The position numbers were made by a program, and so were the translations under genes. Shown here in pieces: positions 44,783 to 56,743 of a stretch of DNA of 64,000 nucleotides. The notes under the pieces are model-generated. The model was not told the DNA's origin, made no database searches, and saw nothing but the letters and a program-made list of their open reading frames with translations. Position 1 is the stretch's first letter; the number at the start of each line of letters is the position of its first letter. The stretch comes from Clitopilus passeckerianus (Eukaryota; Basidiomycota; Agaricomycetes; Agaricales; Entolomataceae). Location: NCBI GenBank assembly GCA_944990035.1, contig CALYLX010000126.1, positions 2,604,001 through 2,668,000 of the forward strand, in the 5' to 3' direction.

Positions 44783-46755
44783 TCAGATGCCTTGTATCTG
44801 ACGCTTCACAGGCTGGCCACGTCTCTTAGCCATGGGGTATAACCTAAAAACAGCTGGCACACCCTTCCAAGTAAGAAGGGAACCTTCTTCGGGTATACGG
44901 GGGAGGCCAGAAGGCGCATTATCAGCCTGTATAGGTTCCAAGATTTTAAGGAGTCGAAGATGGAATTGCTGTTGGCCCGCTTCAGTGAGGTTAGGAAGTA
45001 ATTCAAAACGCAACATGCATTGTCCTGCAATTTGTGAGTTAATGAGTGCCCTGTCGTAATGAGATGTAGGGCTCACCAGCGGTCAGATGGGCCCAGGCAT
45101 ACTTTCGGAAGGTAATCTGGCTGCTTGAGCTAATACCAAGGATTGCGCCTTGTTCCGCATCTACAAAATATAGATAGGGATTGGTGGAATCAAAAGCTGC
45201 CTTGAAAGGCTGCCCAGGGTGCCACAGGATGATCGACTCGGTTGAGGAATTGGGAAGGAGGTATTCCTGACCAATGCGTTGGCACTTCTGGATAGCTTCC
45301 TGAGTAACCAGGCCATCCTGCATCAGCTGTGCGGCAAGAGGCCTATAAACCACGTGATTGGCTACCTGGAACAGCGACAACTGCCATGGACGTTCTTGCC
45401 CTGGGACTGAGAAATCCTTTCCTGCTCGGAAGCCTTCGATCGAGGCGTCCGATGTAACACGAAGGCGGAGACCAGCAGAAATAAGAGGAAGGGTCGGGTC
45501 ATGGTGAAAGTACAAGAAACCACGTGTCCCGGCAGGCCATCGCTTCAAGGGAAATGGCGCCTGGACTCTTGCACGGTCACTGCCAACACCTTTCACACTC
45601 GTAGTAGTCGCAAAAGTGTGAACCATAGGCACTGACTCAGACAGATCGAGGTAATCCTCTGGTCGAAGCCTAGTGGGGTCCAAGGTTGAAATTTGACGGC
45701 TGGACCTTGGGCCAGACAGATCGAAAACACGTTCTACTGGGCTTGAGGGTTCCAAGTTAGCCTTCCCTTCAGCGTCAAGGGTCGAACTCGATCCAGCCCG
45801 GGGGGTAACCAATCGTAAATTTATGGTCTTGACAATTGGATATTGATTTTGGTGTATCAAAGAGCCTTCCTCCAGCTTTTCATCGCCGTCGTATCCCGGG
45901 AGAACGCATTCAACAGGCGTCAGGAGCTTGACCACTCGTACGTTGACGGCAAGACGGAGATTGGGGACCAGAAGTGTATCGTCGAGTTTTTCAAGGCGAA
46001 TGAGGCATCGACCTGATGAATTGTCAGTGGCCAGTACACATTGGATCATCAGAAGGCTAACCCTTGTATGCCCCAGGACCAAGGGTGAGGCGAAATTTGA
46101 GCAGTCTTGACTGTTCTTCATCTAGGACGTGATAACTGCGGGCGCCCTCGGACAATTCAACCTCGAAAGGTGTGTCCAGAGAAGGCAAGAGTCTGGCTTT
46201 TGCGCTGAGCGATTTGCTTCTTGTACCACCTGCTGCGTCCAAGGCCCTCCCCCATTTCAAAAGCATATCCCAATCAAGGAAACCATCCGCTTTTAAACGC
46301 CTGAGAAGGCCAACAACCCAATGGATGTGACAATCACGCCGCAGGGCATATAAGCGTATGAGAGAATATACCCAGGGCGCATCCGACTCGTGGAGCAAGA
46401 GGTCCTTGCCCGCGTCAAAGCCCTCCTGAGAGGCTCCATCGGCGAGGCGGAATCGTAAACCCGAATGGTTCGGTCGTTTCCAGGGATCTTCGTAGAAGTA
46501 GAAAAATCCTTTGGAGCCAGCAGGAAAGCAGTTAGGGCGGCAATCTGCAGCATAGTGTAATTTGTCGGATGCCTGGTTGTTGGCTATATCTTCCTGGTTG
46601 AAGTAGACATGACAGCGAGTTCGAAGGCTGAGGTCAATGTAGTCCTCGGGAACAATGTGGTGTGGGTGCAAGTTTTTGATGAGTGGTATTCCAAGAGGCT
46701 GGCGACTGGTCAGTCTACGAGAACCTTCAGCCAAAGTCTTCGGTTTATCTGACAT
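44783..46755 (-). CDS. Unrecognised protein of two homologous halves
   Basis: Three exons (46755-46062, 46012-45077, 45024-44783) join exactly into 623 residues. I do not recognise the family. The protein is two diverged copies of a unit of about 240 residues. Half 1 has VPEDYIDLS, FPAGSKGFFYFYEDP, LRFRLADGASQEGFDAGKDL and LLRRLKADGFLDWDML, then RCLIRLEKLDDTLLVPNL after the intron. Half 2 has RPEDYLDLS, WPAGTRGFLYFHHDP, LRLRVTSDASIEGFRAGKDF and LAAQLMQDGLVTQEAI, then QCMLRFELLPNLTEAGQQ. Each half has its intron at the same Gly codon in phase 1. There is no signal peptide, membrane helix or known catalytic motif; a cytosolic or nuclear protein is likely. It appears intact. Function unknown. 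Confidence 0.75.
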
Positions 46756-47398
46756 ATCTATAGACTGTTACTCACGTTCAGATAGAAAGCCACATGGTCA
46801 AAACGTACCATTCACCGTCGCTGTACTGTAGTAATGACACGGGAACCTCGAAGCCGCTACGGAATATGGCTTCACATTTTGAGCTGTAAAAGCTCTCAGA
46901 ATGACATGTGGCCTACTTGTTCTTGTAGCAACTCTGAGCATTACTTCTACCGGTTTAAGGTCATGGAGGTGTGATGCAAGGAAAGCGAGAGTATCAAAAC
47001 TCGATGCGCGCCGCGCCGAATGCCCGGATGTTTGCCGACGTGGTGGTGTGTAGCCATCACGTCCTTCAAAGAATTGTTGGTGATCTTGACATTAGTCGCG
47101 ATCCTTCGTATTCATGCACCATTTCATAACTCCTGCTAGGCGATCCTGGCACACCGTGTGACAAAACCTGATGCAGTCGAAGAATGGAACGAAATGCTCG
47201 ACGGGCCGCAGTTGCAATCTCGTCAAGAACATTTCATAAATCTCCAATATCCACTGTGGAGCCCCACATTCATAAAACGATAAATGTGCGATGAATTCTA
47301 TGACCTTCTGGTATATTATGGTTGCATGTTAACAGCGGGCTCTACAATAGATACTTCTCTCAGTCTAATCTATACCTAATCCCGAAGCCAGAAGGTCT
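46756..47398. other. Intergenic
   Basis: Promoter side of the two-repeat gene and 3' side of the oxidoreductase gene. No coding signal. Confidence 0.4.
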
Positions 47399-48921
<1,523 letters not shown>

Positions 48922-49560
48922 CGTTCGGAGAGCGGAAGACTTTAGATTGAGCAGGAGATTTCGAGGGGAAAGTTGATGACATTCCAAGTATAACACCTTG
49001 TGCTTTTTATACCAGGCGTCGGTTAATATTGGTCATTCCCGACAAAGATTGGGCTACACATTCGAATTGCACATTGGCAAGTGTTGTTAGCATGGTTCAT
49101 CATCAAAAAGCGAGTGGATTACTTTGCTGGTCAAATCAGGCTGACGATCTGATTACCTCGCTGACGTGAATTTGTGTACGTGTGATGAGCAATTGCCTGA
49201 AAGAGACAATGCTTCCCACCACCAAAGGCTCTCGGTCCCGCCTGGGGTGTGCTTTCTGGACCATTCTAGGATTTTTTCCCCTAGGGCGTATGTACGCGTA
49301 AGTGTCCCAAGCCGTGCTTCGCGGGTTATTATCAAACCGAATGGTTCACGCGGACACAGAGAGATGATACCGCTGGAGGAATCTAACTGACCATGTTTAT
49401 CCTACTATGTTCTTCCGCGGAACCGGCGAGCGTGCCAAATTGATAGAGCAGCGAACTCAAAAAAGTATGAGATTCTCTTGGTGGCACCAGATCGAGATAA
49501 CCTCTGATGTCTTGATAGCAATAGGGGACAGTTTGAGAGATATCAGTCTTAGTAGACCAC
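48922..49560. other. Intergenic
   Basis: Promoter side of the oxidoreductase and 3' side of the next F-box gene. Nothing else recognised. Confidence 0.4.
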
Positions 49561-51405
49561 CTAGTTCGTTATTTCCACACCAACTCCCATCCCATCCTCC
49601 AGCTCTCTTGCAATAACGAGAGTCACCCCTTGGCATCGTTTAAATTGCAATCGTCGCATAGTCACGGGTCGTAAATTTGAATTGACCTCCTCCGAAGTGG
49701 CACGTTTCGCTAAGGCCTGGCGGGTACGAAGCATGTTTCGCAATGGGACCAGCCATTGTTCAGCAAACCCCGACCACAACCGCTTTCCCCCAAATGTCAT
49801 CGTGTGGAGATGTGGGCAGAGAAAACGCCGTGTAGGACCGGGCTCGGTCGAAGGGATGGGGGTCAAGAGATCAAAGAGATCGACAAGATAGTTTTGGTCC
49901 ACAATCATGGAAGTGATGTTGTTGCATTCGGACAGAAGCGGTCGTAGGATGGGAGTGTATATGGGACATGGTAGAAGCACGGGCATCGCGCGTGCAGATT
50001 GCTGCAGGTATTCGAAGGCTCGCGGCTCTCCAGTCATTGACTGAGCCACTATAGCAGACCATGGGGGTCGAAGACCGGTCGGCTGCTGCACTTCGCTCAG
50101 GACATCTCTGCAGATTTCTATCTCGCTGATGCGAGCTAGTGCTGGTTTCGTAGTACCCACTGTAAGGACAGAGTGAATGTGAGTGGACTGATTCCGCCCT
50201 GACAAGAAATTAGCGGTGGATATGAGTTCCCTAGGACTTTGGGAGGTCGAAAAGGACATTTGGGCCGTTTCGTCCGCCGATGAGAGTAGAAAGCCTTTCT
50301 TTTTGAGGTACAGTTGATTAAAATGGTACTGTTGGATGACATGGGTTATCGAGGTTGAAGAGTAGATGTTCTGGGAAGGTAGTCCTATTATGTGGAGATT
50401 GAATGGTTGGGAGCCGTGTTGTGCGTCAGCTCCTTCTGGGAGTAGAAGGTGCAGGAGTTGAACTATTGTATCCGAGCGAGAGAAAGACAGGCGTAAATCT
50501 CTTAACTTGATGAGATGTACCGCTTTCAATCGTTGAGTGTCGTCAGCTCTGAACTTGATTCGTTCAAGAGCCAACGTCTGGAGATCTGGGGAAGAGCTCA
50601 AAATGGCATGTAGCTGCTTCAGCGAGGGTGCCGTGTCAGACAACATGTTTCGCAGGGAAAGGTATCTCAGTTGAAGGGTTTCTTGATGGGTGCCTATTGA
50701 ATCCCAAACGAGAACCACTCCATCTAGTGCGAGTGAATAGAATCGTGAGATATCGAGATCGCCTCTCAGTAATCGAAAATCGCCGTGAATGGAGATGTTT
50801 GAGAGCGAGAGGTGCCTCAGGCTGTGCTCGTAGAGGTCAAAGTGACCAGGGACGAATGCATGGATGTGACCGCTCTCGTGTAAATTGATGGAATGGATTC
50901 GATGCATATGTGGCCGCAGGACTTCAGAACACAGTTTTGTGAACCGAACGGTATGATTTGGATCGCCGGCTGCTCCGGTGCACAGACTCTGAAGCGCGAC
51001 GGGAGACGTCTGTGAGCGCACAAGAAACAGTTGCAGGATGTTAGGATGCAGAGCACAGGTGTCTATCACTCTCCAGAGCGATGATGATTGAAGTGCTATT
51101 TGCTGCCAAGTTCGACAAACCTGCGTACATGCGATGAGATGTTTCGGAAGGGGTTCATCTGGTAGTCGGTGTACTAGAAGACGAGGGATGCATTCGAAGA
51201 AAATCTGCTCCAATATGTCAGAAGGCAGAAGAGCAATTGGCAGGATTGAGTTCATTTCTGAGCGCACGTCCACCAGCGCTTGAACGAGGCGCCTTTCCTC
51301 CATCAACAACTGGGATTGCCGATCCGGGGCAGTTGCTGAGAACATGGTAGTCGTCGACAACGTTGTCATTTCGCCAACTTGCAACGTGGTCAACAACCAA
51401 GCCAT
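49561..51405 (-). CDS. F-box protein, LRR-like body (third copy, intact)
   Basis: One open frame of 614 residues. The lead helix MEERRLVQALVDVRSEMNSI and the F-box LLPSDILEQIFFECIPRLL plus CTQVCRTWQQIALQSSSLW follow the standard agaric layout. Leucine-rich repeats come after (LRHLSLSNISIHG, LQTLALERIKFR, LRDLRLSFSR), and the C-terminal unit is MRRLQFKRCQGVTLVIA. It belongs to the same group as the broken gene at 54.2-56.3 kb, whose end also has LSFKRCEGVT. It is a presumed SCF substrate adaptor with unknown target. The start could be the Met at 51345 (MFSATAPDRQ) instead of 51405. Confidence 0.75.
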   Translation of the reverse strand: MAWLLTTLQVGEMTTLSTTTMFSATAPDRQSQLLMEERRLVQALVDVRSEMNSILPIALLPSDILEQIFFECIPRLLVHRLPDEPLPKHLIACTQVCRTWQQIALQSSSLWRVIDTCALHPNILQLFLVRSQTSPVALQSLCTGAAGDPNHTVRFTKLCSEVLRPHMHRIHSINLHESGHIHAFVPGHFDLYEHSLRHLSLSNISIHGDFRLLRGDLDISRFYSLALDGVVLVWDSIGTHQETLQLRYLSLRNMLSDTAPSLKQLHAILSSSPDLQTLALERIKFRADDTQRLKAVHLIKLRDLRLSFSRSDTIVQLLHLLLPEGADAQHGSQPFNLHIIGLPSQNIYSSTSITHVIQQYHFNQLYLKKKGFLLSSADETAQMSFSTSQSPRELISTANFLSGRNQSTHIHSVLTVGTTKPALARISEIEICRDVLSEVQQPTGLRPPWSAIVAQSMTGEPRAFEYLQQSARAMPVLLPCPIYTPILRPLLSECNNITSMIVDQNYLVDLFDLLTPIPSTEPGPTRRFLCPHLHTMTFGGKRLWSGFAEQWLVPLRNMLRTRQALAKRATSEEVNSNLRPVTMRRLQFKRCQGVTLVIARELEDGMGVGVEITN

Positions 51406-52006
51406 GGATCATCCATCAGATCCAGATTTTCTGTCGCGGCTCGCTGACCACCGCTGAGGTACGAATGGTCATTCAACGACATCGACCTCACTCATGGACA
51501 GGTGGTTGGAGATGCACGTCAGCAACAAATAATCCATCGCGAAACAACCAGTGTCCTTCCAGGGCTTGTCCTCGCCTTCCCTCAAATGACACGATTGTGT
51601 CGTTCCCAGTAGGGCTAATGGTCCCTCCCTCGTCCGTCTCCCCTGGCCCACCCAAATACTGGATCGTTATGGATCGTCACCTTGAAGCCGCCACGCACGC
51701 CATTGTTGAAGCTGGAAGTATGAAGTGGTTTGTTCATCAAACTGCTTCGTCAATCAGCGCCATCTACACTATGTTGCAAACTTGAACTAGTCACGGTGGA
51801 CACTGTAACTCAGACATCATATTTATGCACTGGCTAAGAATTACTAACACTAAGGGTGTACGCATAGCATGAATCATTTGACTATAGTTTGCGATAATAT
51901 ATTATACGGCGGCGCGAAAGTAAAAAAGAATCCTTGGCCCGCTTACAGAAAGAGGGCAAAAGAGGGCACCGTCCCCGACATTTCAAAATCCCACGGCCGA
52001 TAAGCG
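51406..52006. other. Spacer around the relic
   Basis: Apart from the relic described separately, no coding signal recognised. The left end is the promoter side of the intact F-box gene. Confidence 0.4.
51590..51740 (-). pseudogene. Relic of a duplicate of the 52-53.7 kb gene
   Basis: Read on the minus strand, this stretch gives RGGFKVTIHNDPVFGW and then a G-D-G-rich segment. It aligns to GGFKIRFDCLAGPEETDG in the neighbouring gene, with continued base similarity through ggacggac and ctactgggaacg (compare ctacttggaacg). The copy is short and full of indels. It implies an old tandem duplication. Confidence 0.45.
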
Positions 52007-53664
52007 CTAGGTCCCAGAGTTACTAGGCCCAGCCATATTGCTGGCAGGTTTATTGGAACTAGAATTGCCAAAGACCCGTCCAAACACCGTTGCTGACCTC
52101 TTCAGTTTTTCGAGTAGGTTTTCATGTTTTGAACCTGGTTCCATGCGGATCGAGCCCCCCAGTACCACGGGTACATTATCGTCCAGATCAAAATGCTTGG
52201 GCTCCAGTTCTTTGGATTCTCCAGCACAGAGCTTGACAACGTTGAGGAGGATCCGTGGTGTGTCAGAGCCAGTGTCTGGTGTAGCACTGGGCATATCCCG
52301 AGCTTTGATGAATAGTTTTGCTGATGCGTGATGGCATATTGTGGCAACAAGGGGCTTCCTTCGAGAACCGAACATTCCATTGCCAACAGAGTGGACTGAC
52401 CATGTAACATCCGCTGTTACAGCCAGTTGTCGAGTGATTTCTTCGGTCTTGTACCCAAACAAGACAGAGGCTGCATCTGGGAAGTCTGCACTGCCTGGTG
52501 GAGGGCCGCCGCAATAAGGGTTGGCTGTGTAACGCGTCTTCGCCATCAGCACCTGGCGGTCATCAATGGTGGACACACGGAGATCGGGAGTAATTTTCCA
52601 CTGGTATGTTGGCTGGGGCCCCGTTGTCCTGTGCTTTGTTGAACCAATGTTTGCGGAAGCTCCTGGGGGAGCACCGGCGTTTAACGCTAGCCCGATGGAA
52701 ATTTCTTTATCTTCACATATATACATTGGATCGGGTTTGGAATCTCGTTTGGATGGTTGGGTGTCGATGACCTCCGCGGCGTCCATGCTGATACACAAGA
52801 GGACGTCCTTGATTACGGCCGTTTCTTTGGCTAATTGACTCGCAGGCGCGGCGGAATCCGGCGCGGGTATTGAGGCCTTCACAACTCGAACGCTGGACCA
52901 AGGGCCACCATGTCCATTGGGAGTCTCACACAGGGGCGGATCCTGTCGCTTGTGATTTGAGCTAAGCTGGGATATACATGGAATCAACCTCGGATTGATC
53001 TTGCCTGCCGGAGTGTCAGACTTACCTCAATCAGAAGCTTTAGGGATATGTTATATGTGTCCGTCGGCCCATCCTGTTCGCCATGTACGCAGGTTTGGAA
53101 AATTAAAGGAAGCCATAGGCGACGTCGTTTCTTGCCAGTGGCGTCTGATGCAACCCTGGCATTGGACCGATGTTGGTCTTCGGTTTCATCGTCTGAATCA
53201 GTTTCGGGCTGGTTGTTCTCGGGGTGTTCCTTCTGCTTCCCTTTGTCTCCGCTTTTGTCATGCCCTTCGGATGTTGCAGGTGCAGCGTTCCAAGTAGGAG
53301 CATCTGTGGAGCTAGTGGTTTCCTTCCCGTCCGTTTCCTCAGGCCCAGCTAAACAGTCAAATCGAATCTTAAAACCACCACAAACGCGATGAAGCTTTTT
53401 TAGAAGAGCTTTTTCGTTCAAGCGAGTCAAACCTCCTTCAGGAATGAGAACAATTATTTCTTCTTCTTTGAAGCCTCTTCTCAGCGATTCATCTGTCCAC
53501 CCCACCTGCAACTGGGATTCCTGAAGGCCTGCCTTGGAGAGTAGGTCGAATATTTGGTTTGAATGTGACTGAACAAATTCAAGGGATGCCTTTGGCGTCA
53601 GAACCCTATTCTCCACCGAATGGAGAGAGATCTCCGTGACTGGGCTTGCTGGCAAGGAAGTCAT
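52007..53664 (-). CDS. Unrecognised two-exon protein
   Basis: Exons 53664-53026 and 52966-52007 join in phase 0 to give about 532 residues. The intron is 59 nt, gtaag to cccag. I do not recognise the family. The N-terminal part (MTSLPASPVTEISLHSVENR, FVQSHSNQIFDLLSKAGLQ) is followed by a highly charged, low-complexity linker (SGDKGKQKEHPENNQPETDS) and a basic patch (GKKRRRLWLPL). The second exon holds a globular-looking region (YQWKITPDLRVSTIDDRQ, VTADVTWSVHSVGNGMFG, LVATICHHASAKLFIKARD). No signal peptide or membrane helix is seen. The ATG at 53664 is preferred; the frame is open upstream to 53847. A decayed fragment of the same gene lies just downstream. Confidence 0.6.
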
Positions 53665-54169
53665 GGTCGGTCCTCCTCGTGGTCTAGGCGAGAAAGTCGA
53701 GAGATGCGTATGCATTGGGTGAAGACCGAGACAATGGGGACACTTCTCCTTTTGGCAGGGGAGCCACAGTTCTGCGTTGGAGGTGGAAGTAACTTGACTG
53801 ACATGGTTATGCGCGTGAACGAGAAGGGGTATTTGACTGTTGTTCACGGCAGAGTCTGGACGTCACCAGCCGCCAACTCGAGTTGGCTGCAAGTTCAACG
53901 TTTGGTGCCAAGGCCATCAGTTCCTAAAAAGGAAGCTATAGCCCCCTTTTCGCTCCCAATGAGTAAAAGTGAGCACTGCGCACTGCGACAGGCTAGACGC
54001 ATTTCATGGGTACAATGGCACAGTTGGAGGCTGCCGATCCAAATTTTTGGTAACGTTGGAGAAGCATAAGATGCATATTACGGTACTAAGTCGTATTACA
54101 GTTGTCCTACAACCTCAGGCTCAGCGTCAACAATTAGATCTGTGTCCCACCAAATACATTGGCAAGGGC
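53665..54169. other. Intergenic
   Basis: Promoter side of the previous gene and 3' side of the broken F-box gene. No coding signal apart from frame extension to 53847. Confidence 0.35.
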
Positions 54170-56259
54170 TCAACGCTGCTCCCACCAAGTCCAAGCAACA
54201 GGAACGGTCCGATTACTAGTTGCAGTCATACCAGATCCAAACACCGTGGCCGGGCCCGACCCAGAGGCCTGTCCAACACTCGCCCCCGTGCCACGCGTTA
54301 CCGTCCTGGCATCGCACGTTCCTTCCCAGACGTTATTAGTATTACGGCTAGCATGTCCACCCTTCGTGTTATCGCCAACAGCAGAATCCCCGCTACCCAC
54401 ACCAGCGGAATTTACGCATTCCTGAATATCGACCTTAAGCCGGAGCCGGTCGTCGGCGTGGTTGATGAGATTCTCGAAGACAGCGTCGATTACGCGCTGG
54501 GTGACGCCTTCGCAGCGTTTGAAGGAGAGGTGGGTAATCGGTGAGATGCTAGAGGTATTGGTGGAGGAGAGTGAGAGGCGTTGGGAGATGACGGAGTGGA
54601 GAAGCTGTAACCAATCGGTTTCTCCTTCGTTGCCCTCGTCAGTAGAGGTGGAATCTTGGGTAAAGAAGTTGAACCAGAGGTATCCGGCACTTCCGAAGTG
54701 GAGGCTTGTGAGCTTAGGACAGATGAGGGTCGGTGACTTGACGGAGGTGGAGGAGTAGGTGTCACTGGGTGGGCGAAGGAGGATATATAGCAGTCCGTCA
54801 ATATCGTTCAAAGCGACATGAATGGATCGAAGATTGGGTGTATTGGTTAGGAAGTAACGGAGTTCGTCTGGCGTTACTTGAGGTGCAGAAGAAGAGTATA
54901 TGATTCGTGTTGAGGGTGGTGAAGATGATAGTTTACGCTGGATGAGGTTCGTCCGACCTGAAGGGTTGGGGAAACCACTCGTACTCGAGGCTAGAATGCT
55001 CATACTAAGCTCGAGGGAGGTAAGGTTCGCGAGGAACAAGCATAGTTGAGGCGAGAGGAGGAAGCGAAGGTGTGGGTGATCAATCTAGGCTTTCCCAACG
55101 CTGAAGCGGATATTGTTCCGTTTCTTGTGGGCGAGGGTGAACTCGACCTGGCCGACGATTGAGGAGATGTAAGTGAAAGAAGAACATCGGAGGTGGACTC
55201 CGTCCATGAAGGTGAATCGGATCGGAGAACCCTAGTGAGCTGCTTGCCGAGGCGGAGTGTCGATCCAAGTGACGAAAGGTGATGTAATGGGAGAAGGGAG
55301 TCAATATCCTTGAATGACGGCGAACTCAATTGAATACTCGGGGGAGTGGTCGTAGAGTCGGTGGATATCAGTGCAAGTATCGGGGCGAGGGCTTGCGCCT
55401 TGGCGAATGTCAAAATTAGCTCCTGGAGTTTGGGCAATTCAACTGGGACAAGCTCGTTCATGTCATCTACGTCCTTGCCCTGGTCCTCGGATGGAGCTAT
55501 GTTCTCGAGGCGGAGGTATTGCAGTCCGGAAGACACTCGGAAAATAGTGTGAAGTTGCGTGATTGTGGGAGAGAAGCCGGTTGTGAGACCACTGAGGGAG
55601 AAATGCGAGAGCGTTCCATGCTGGAAGCATGTATTCCATGGGAGAGCAACACCATCCAAGGTGACTTTACTCAGATTTGGAAGAGGTTCGGGGAAATCCA
55701 ACCGAAAGTTGGCAGAAACGGGAGGTACTTTCAACGAAAGTGAGGACACGTTCCTCAGCTCTGACCAAGGCACGCATTCGAAGAAGACGCGAATGTCATC
55801 TGGGAAGAGCGACAGGTCGATTGAACTAAGACGGGTAGCATGAGGTTGGAACGCGAGGAATAGGTGACTTGGACGCTGGGCGTGTGTTCCGAGGCGATAT
55901 GCTGCCGAAATTGAAATTGGAGAGGAACCGGACCTGTCCAAGAACGTGAGGGCGAGCTGTGTGTTCAGGGCGAACAAGTCGATGTTCTGCCACAAACGAG
56001 GGCACTCCAGAGCGAGAGTTCGCCATCCCCGACAGACATGAGTCCATGCGAGTGGGTGTTCAGGTCGCTGGCCATTGCGCTTTGGATAATGCGTCAGCCA
56101 AGATATGCACGTTGAGAAGATCTGTTCGAAGATCTCCGCAGGGAGTGCCGAAATGGGGACAAGGCGGTTCAGATCGCTGCGTACGTCGGCGAGAGCGATG
56201 ACCAGACGGGCTTCCTGAGCGAGCAGTATGTCCCGTTTACTGGGAATGTCATGAGACAT
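54170..56259 (-). pseudogene. F-box protein (fourth copy) with frame change and stop
   Basis: From the ATG at 56259 (MSHDIPSKRDILLAQEARL) the gene has the F-box SALPAEIFEQIFSTCISWL and AWTHVCRGWRTLALECPRLW. Leucine-rich repeats follow (ELRNVSSLSLKVPP, LPKLQELILTFAKA) to about 55235. Sensible sequence then moves to another frame (IRFTFMDGVHLRCSSFTYIS, VEFTLAHKKRNNIRFSVG) and meets a TAG at 55085-55087. It continues in that frame (HLRFLLSPQLCLFLANLTSL, THLSFKRCEGVTQRVIDAV) to 54170. The first frame would give a 419-residue truncated product. The gene at 49.6-51.4 kb is an intact relative. Either a pseudogene or an assembly indel plus a real stop. Confidence 0.68.
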
Positions 56260-56743
56260 TGTGGAGGAAGAGCGAAATGAATTCGTACGACTGTGGGGAA
56301 GGCTTTCGGGGCTGTTATAGGGGCAGCCTCGCGGTTCCGACGTTGAGGGATAAAGGCTTTCCGCCTCAAGGCGCCATGATAGTATATGTATACTCTGTGT
56401 TATCAGCGCTTAACGGATCACCATGCATTTCTGTAACGCCATTGTAGTTAGTAAGTCCCAAGGAACTAGTGCCATTCCGAGCATGGCCATGATCAGGGTA
56501 CCGATGTCAGCTGAGCGCAATCCTGTCAGGGAGTGCCGTCAGAGATAGCCACGACGTTTAAATTACTCTGAGTCCCTGCATCGTGCCCTACGATAACACT
56601 CAAGGCCTTAATAGATTTTTAGAATTCGTACTTACACCGCGGCAGAGGTCGACTTACAAGGGAGATTTCGCAGTAAAGTCACATCGCTTACGTTTTGCCC
56701 GCAGTCGGCGCTTGAATTTCCTCAGCCTTGGACCAGCACCACC
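56260..56743. other. Divergent promoter region
   Basis: It lies between the fourth F-box gene (-) and the intersectin-like gene (+). No coding exon recognised. Confidence 0.4.

Noticed and set aside
46057..46121. Two separate adjacent genes at 45.0-46.1 and 46.1-46.8 kb
   Set aside because: A 49-nt GT-AG intron joins them in frame, and the shared intron phase of both halves supports one gene.
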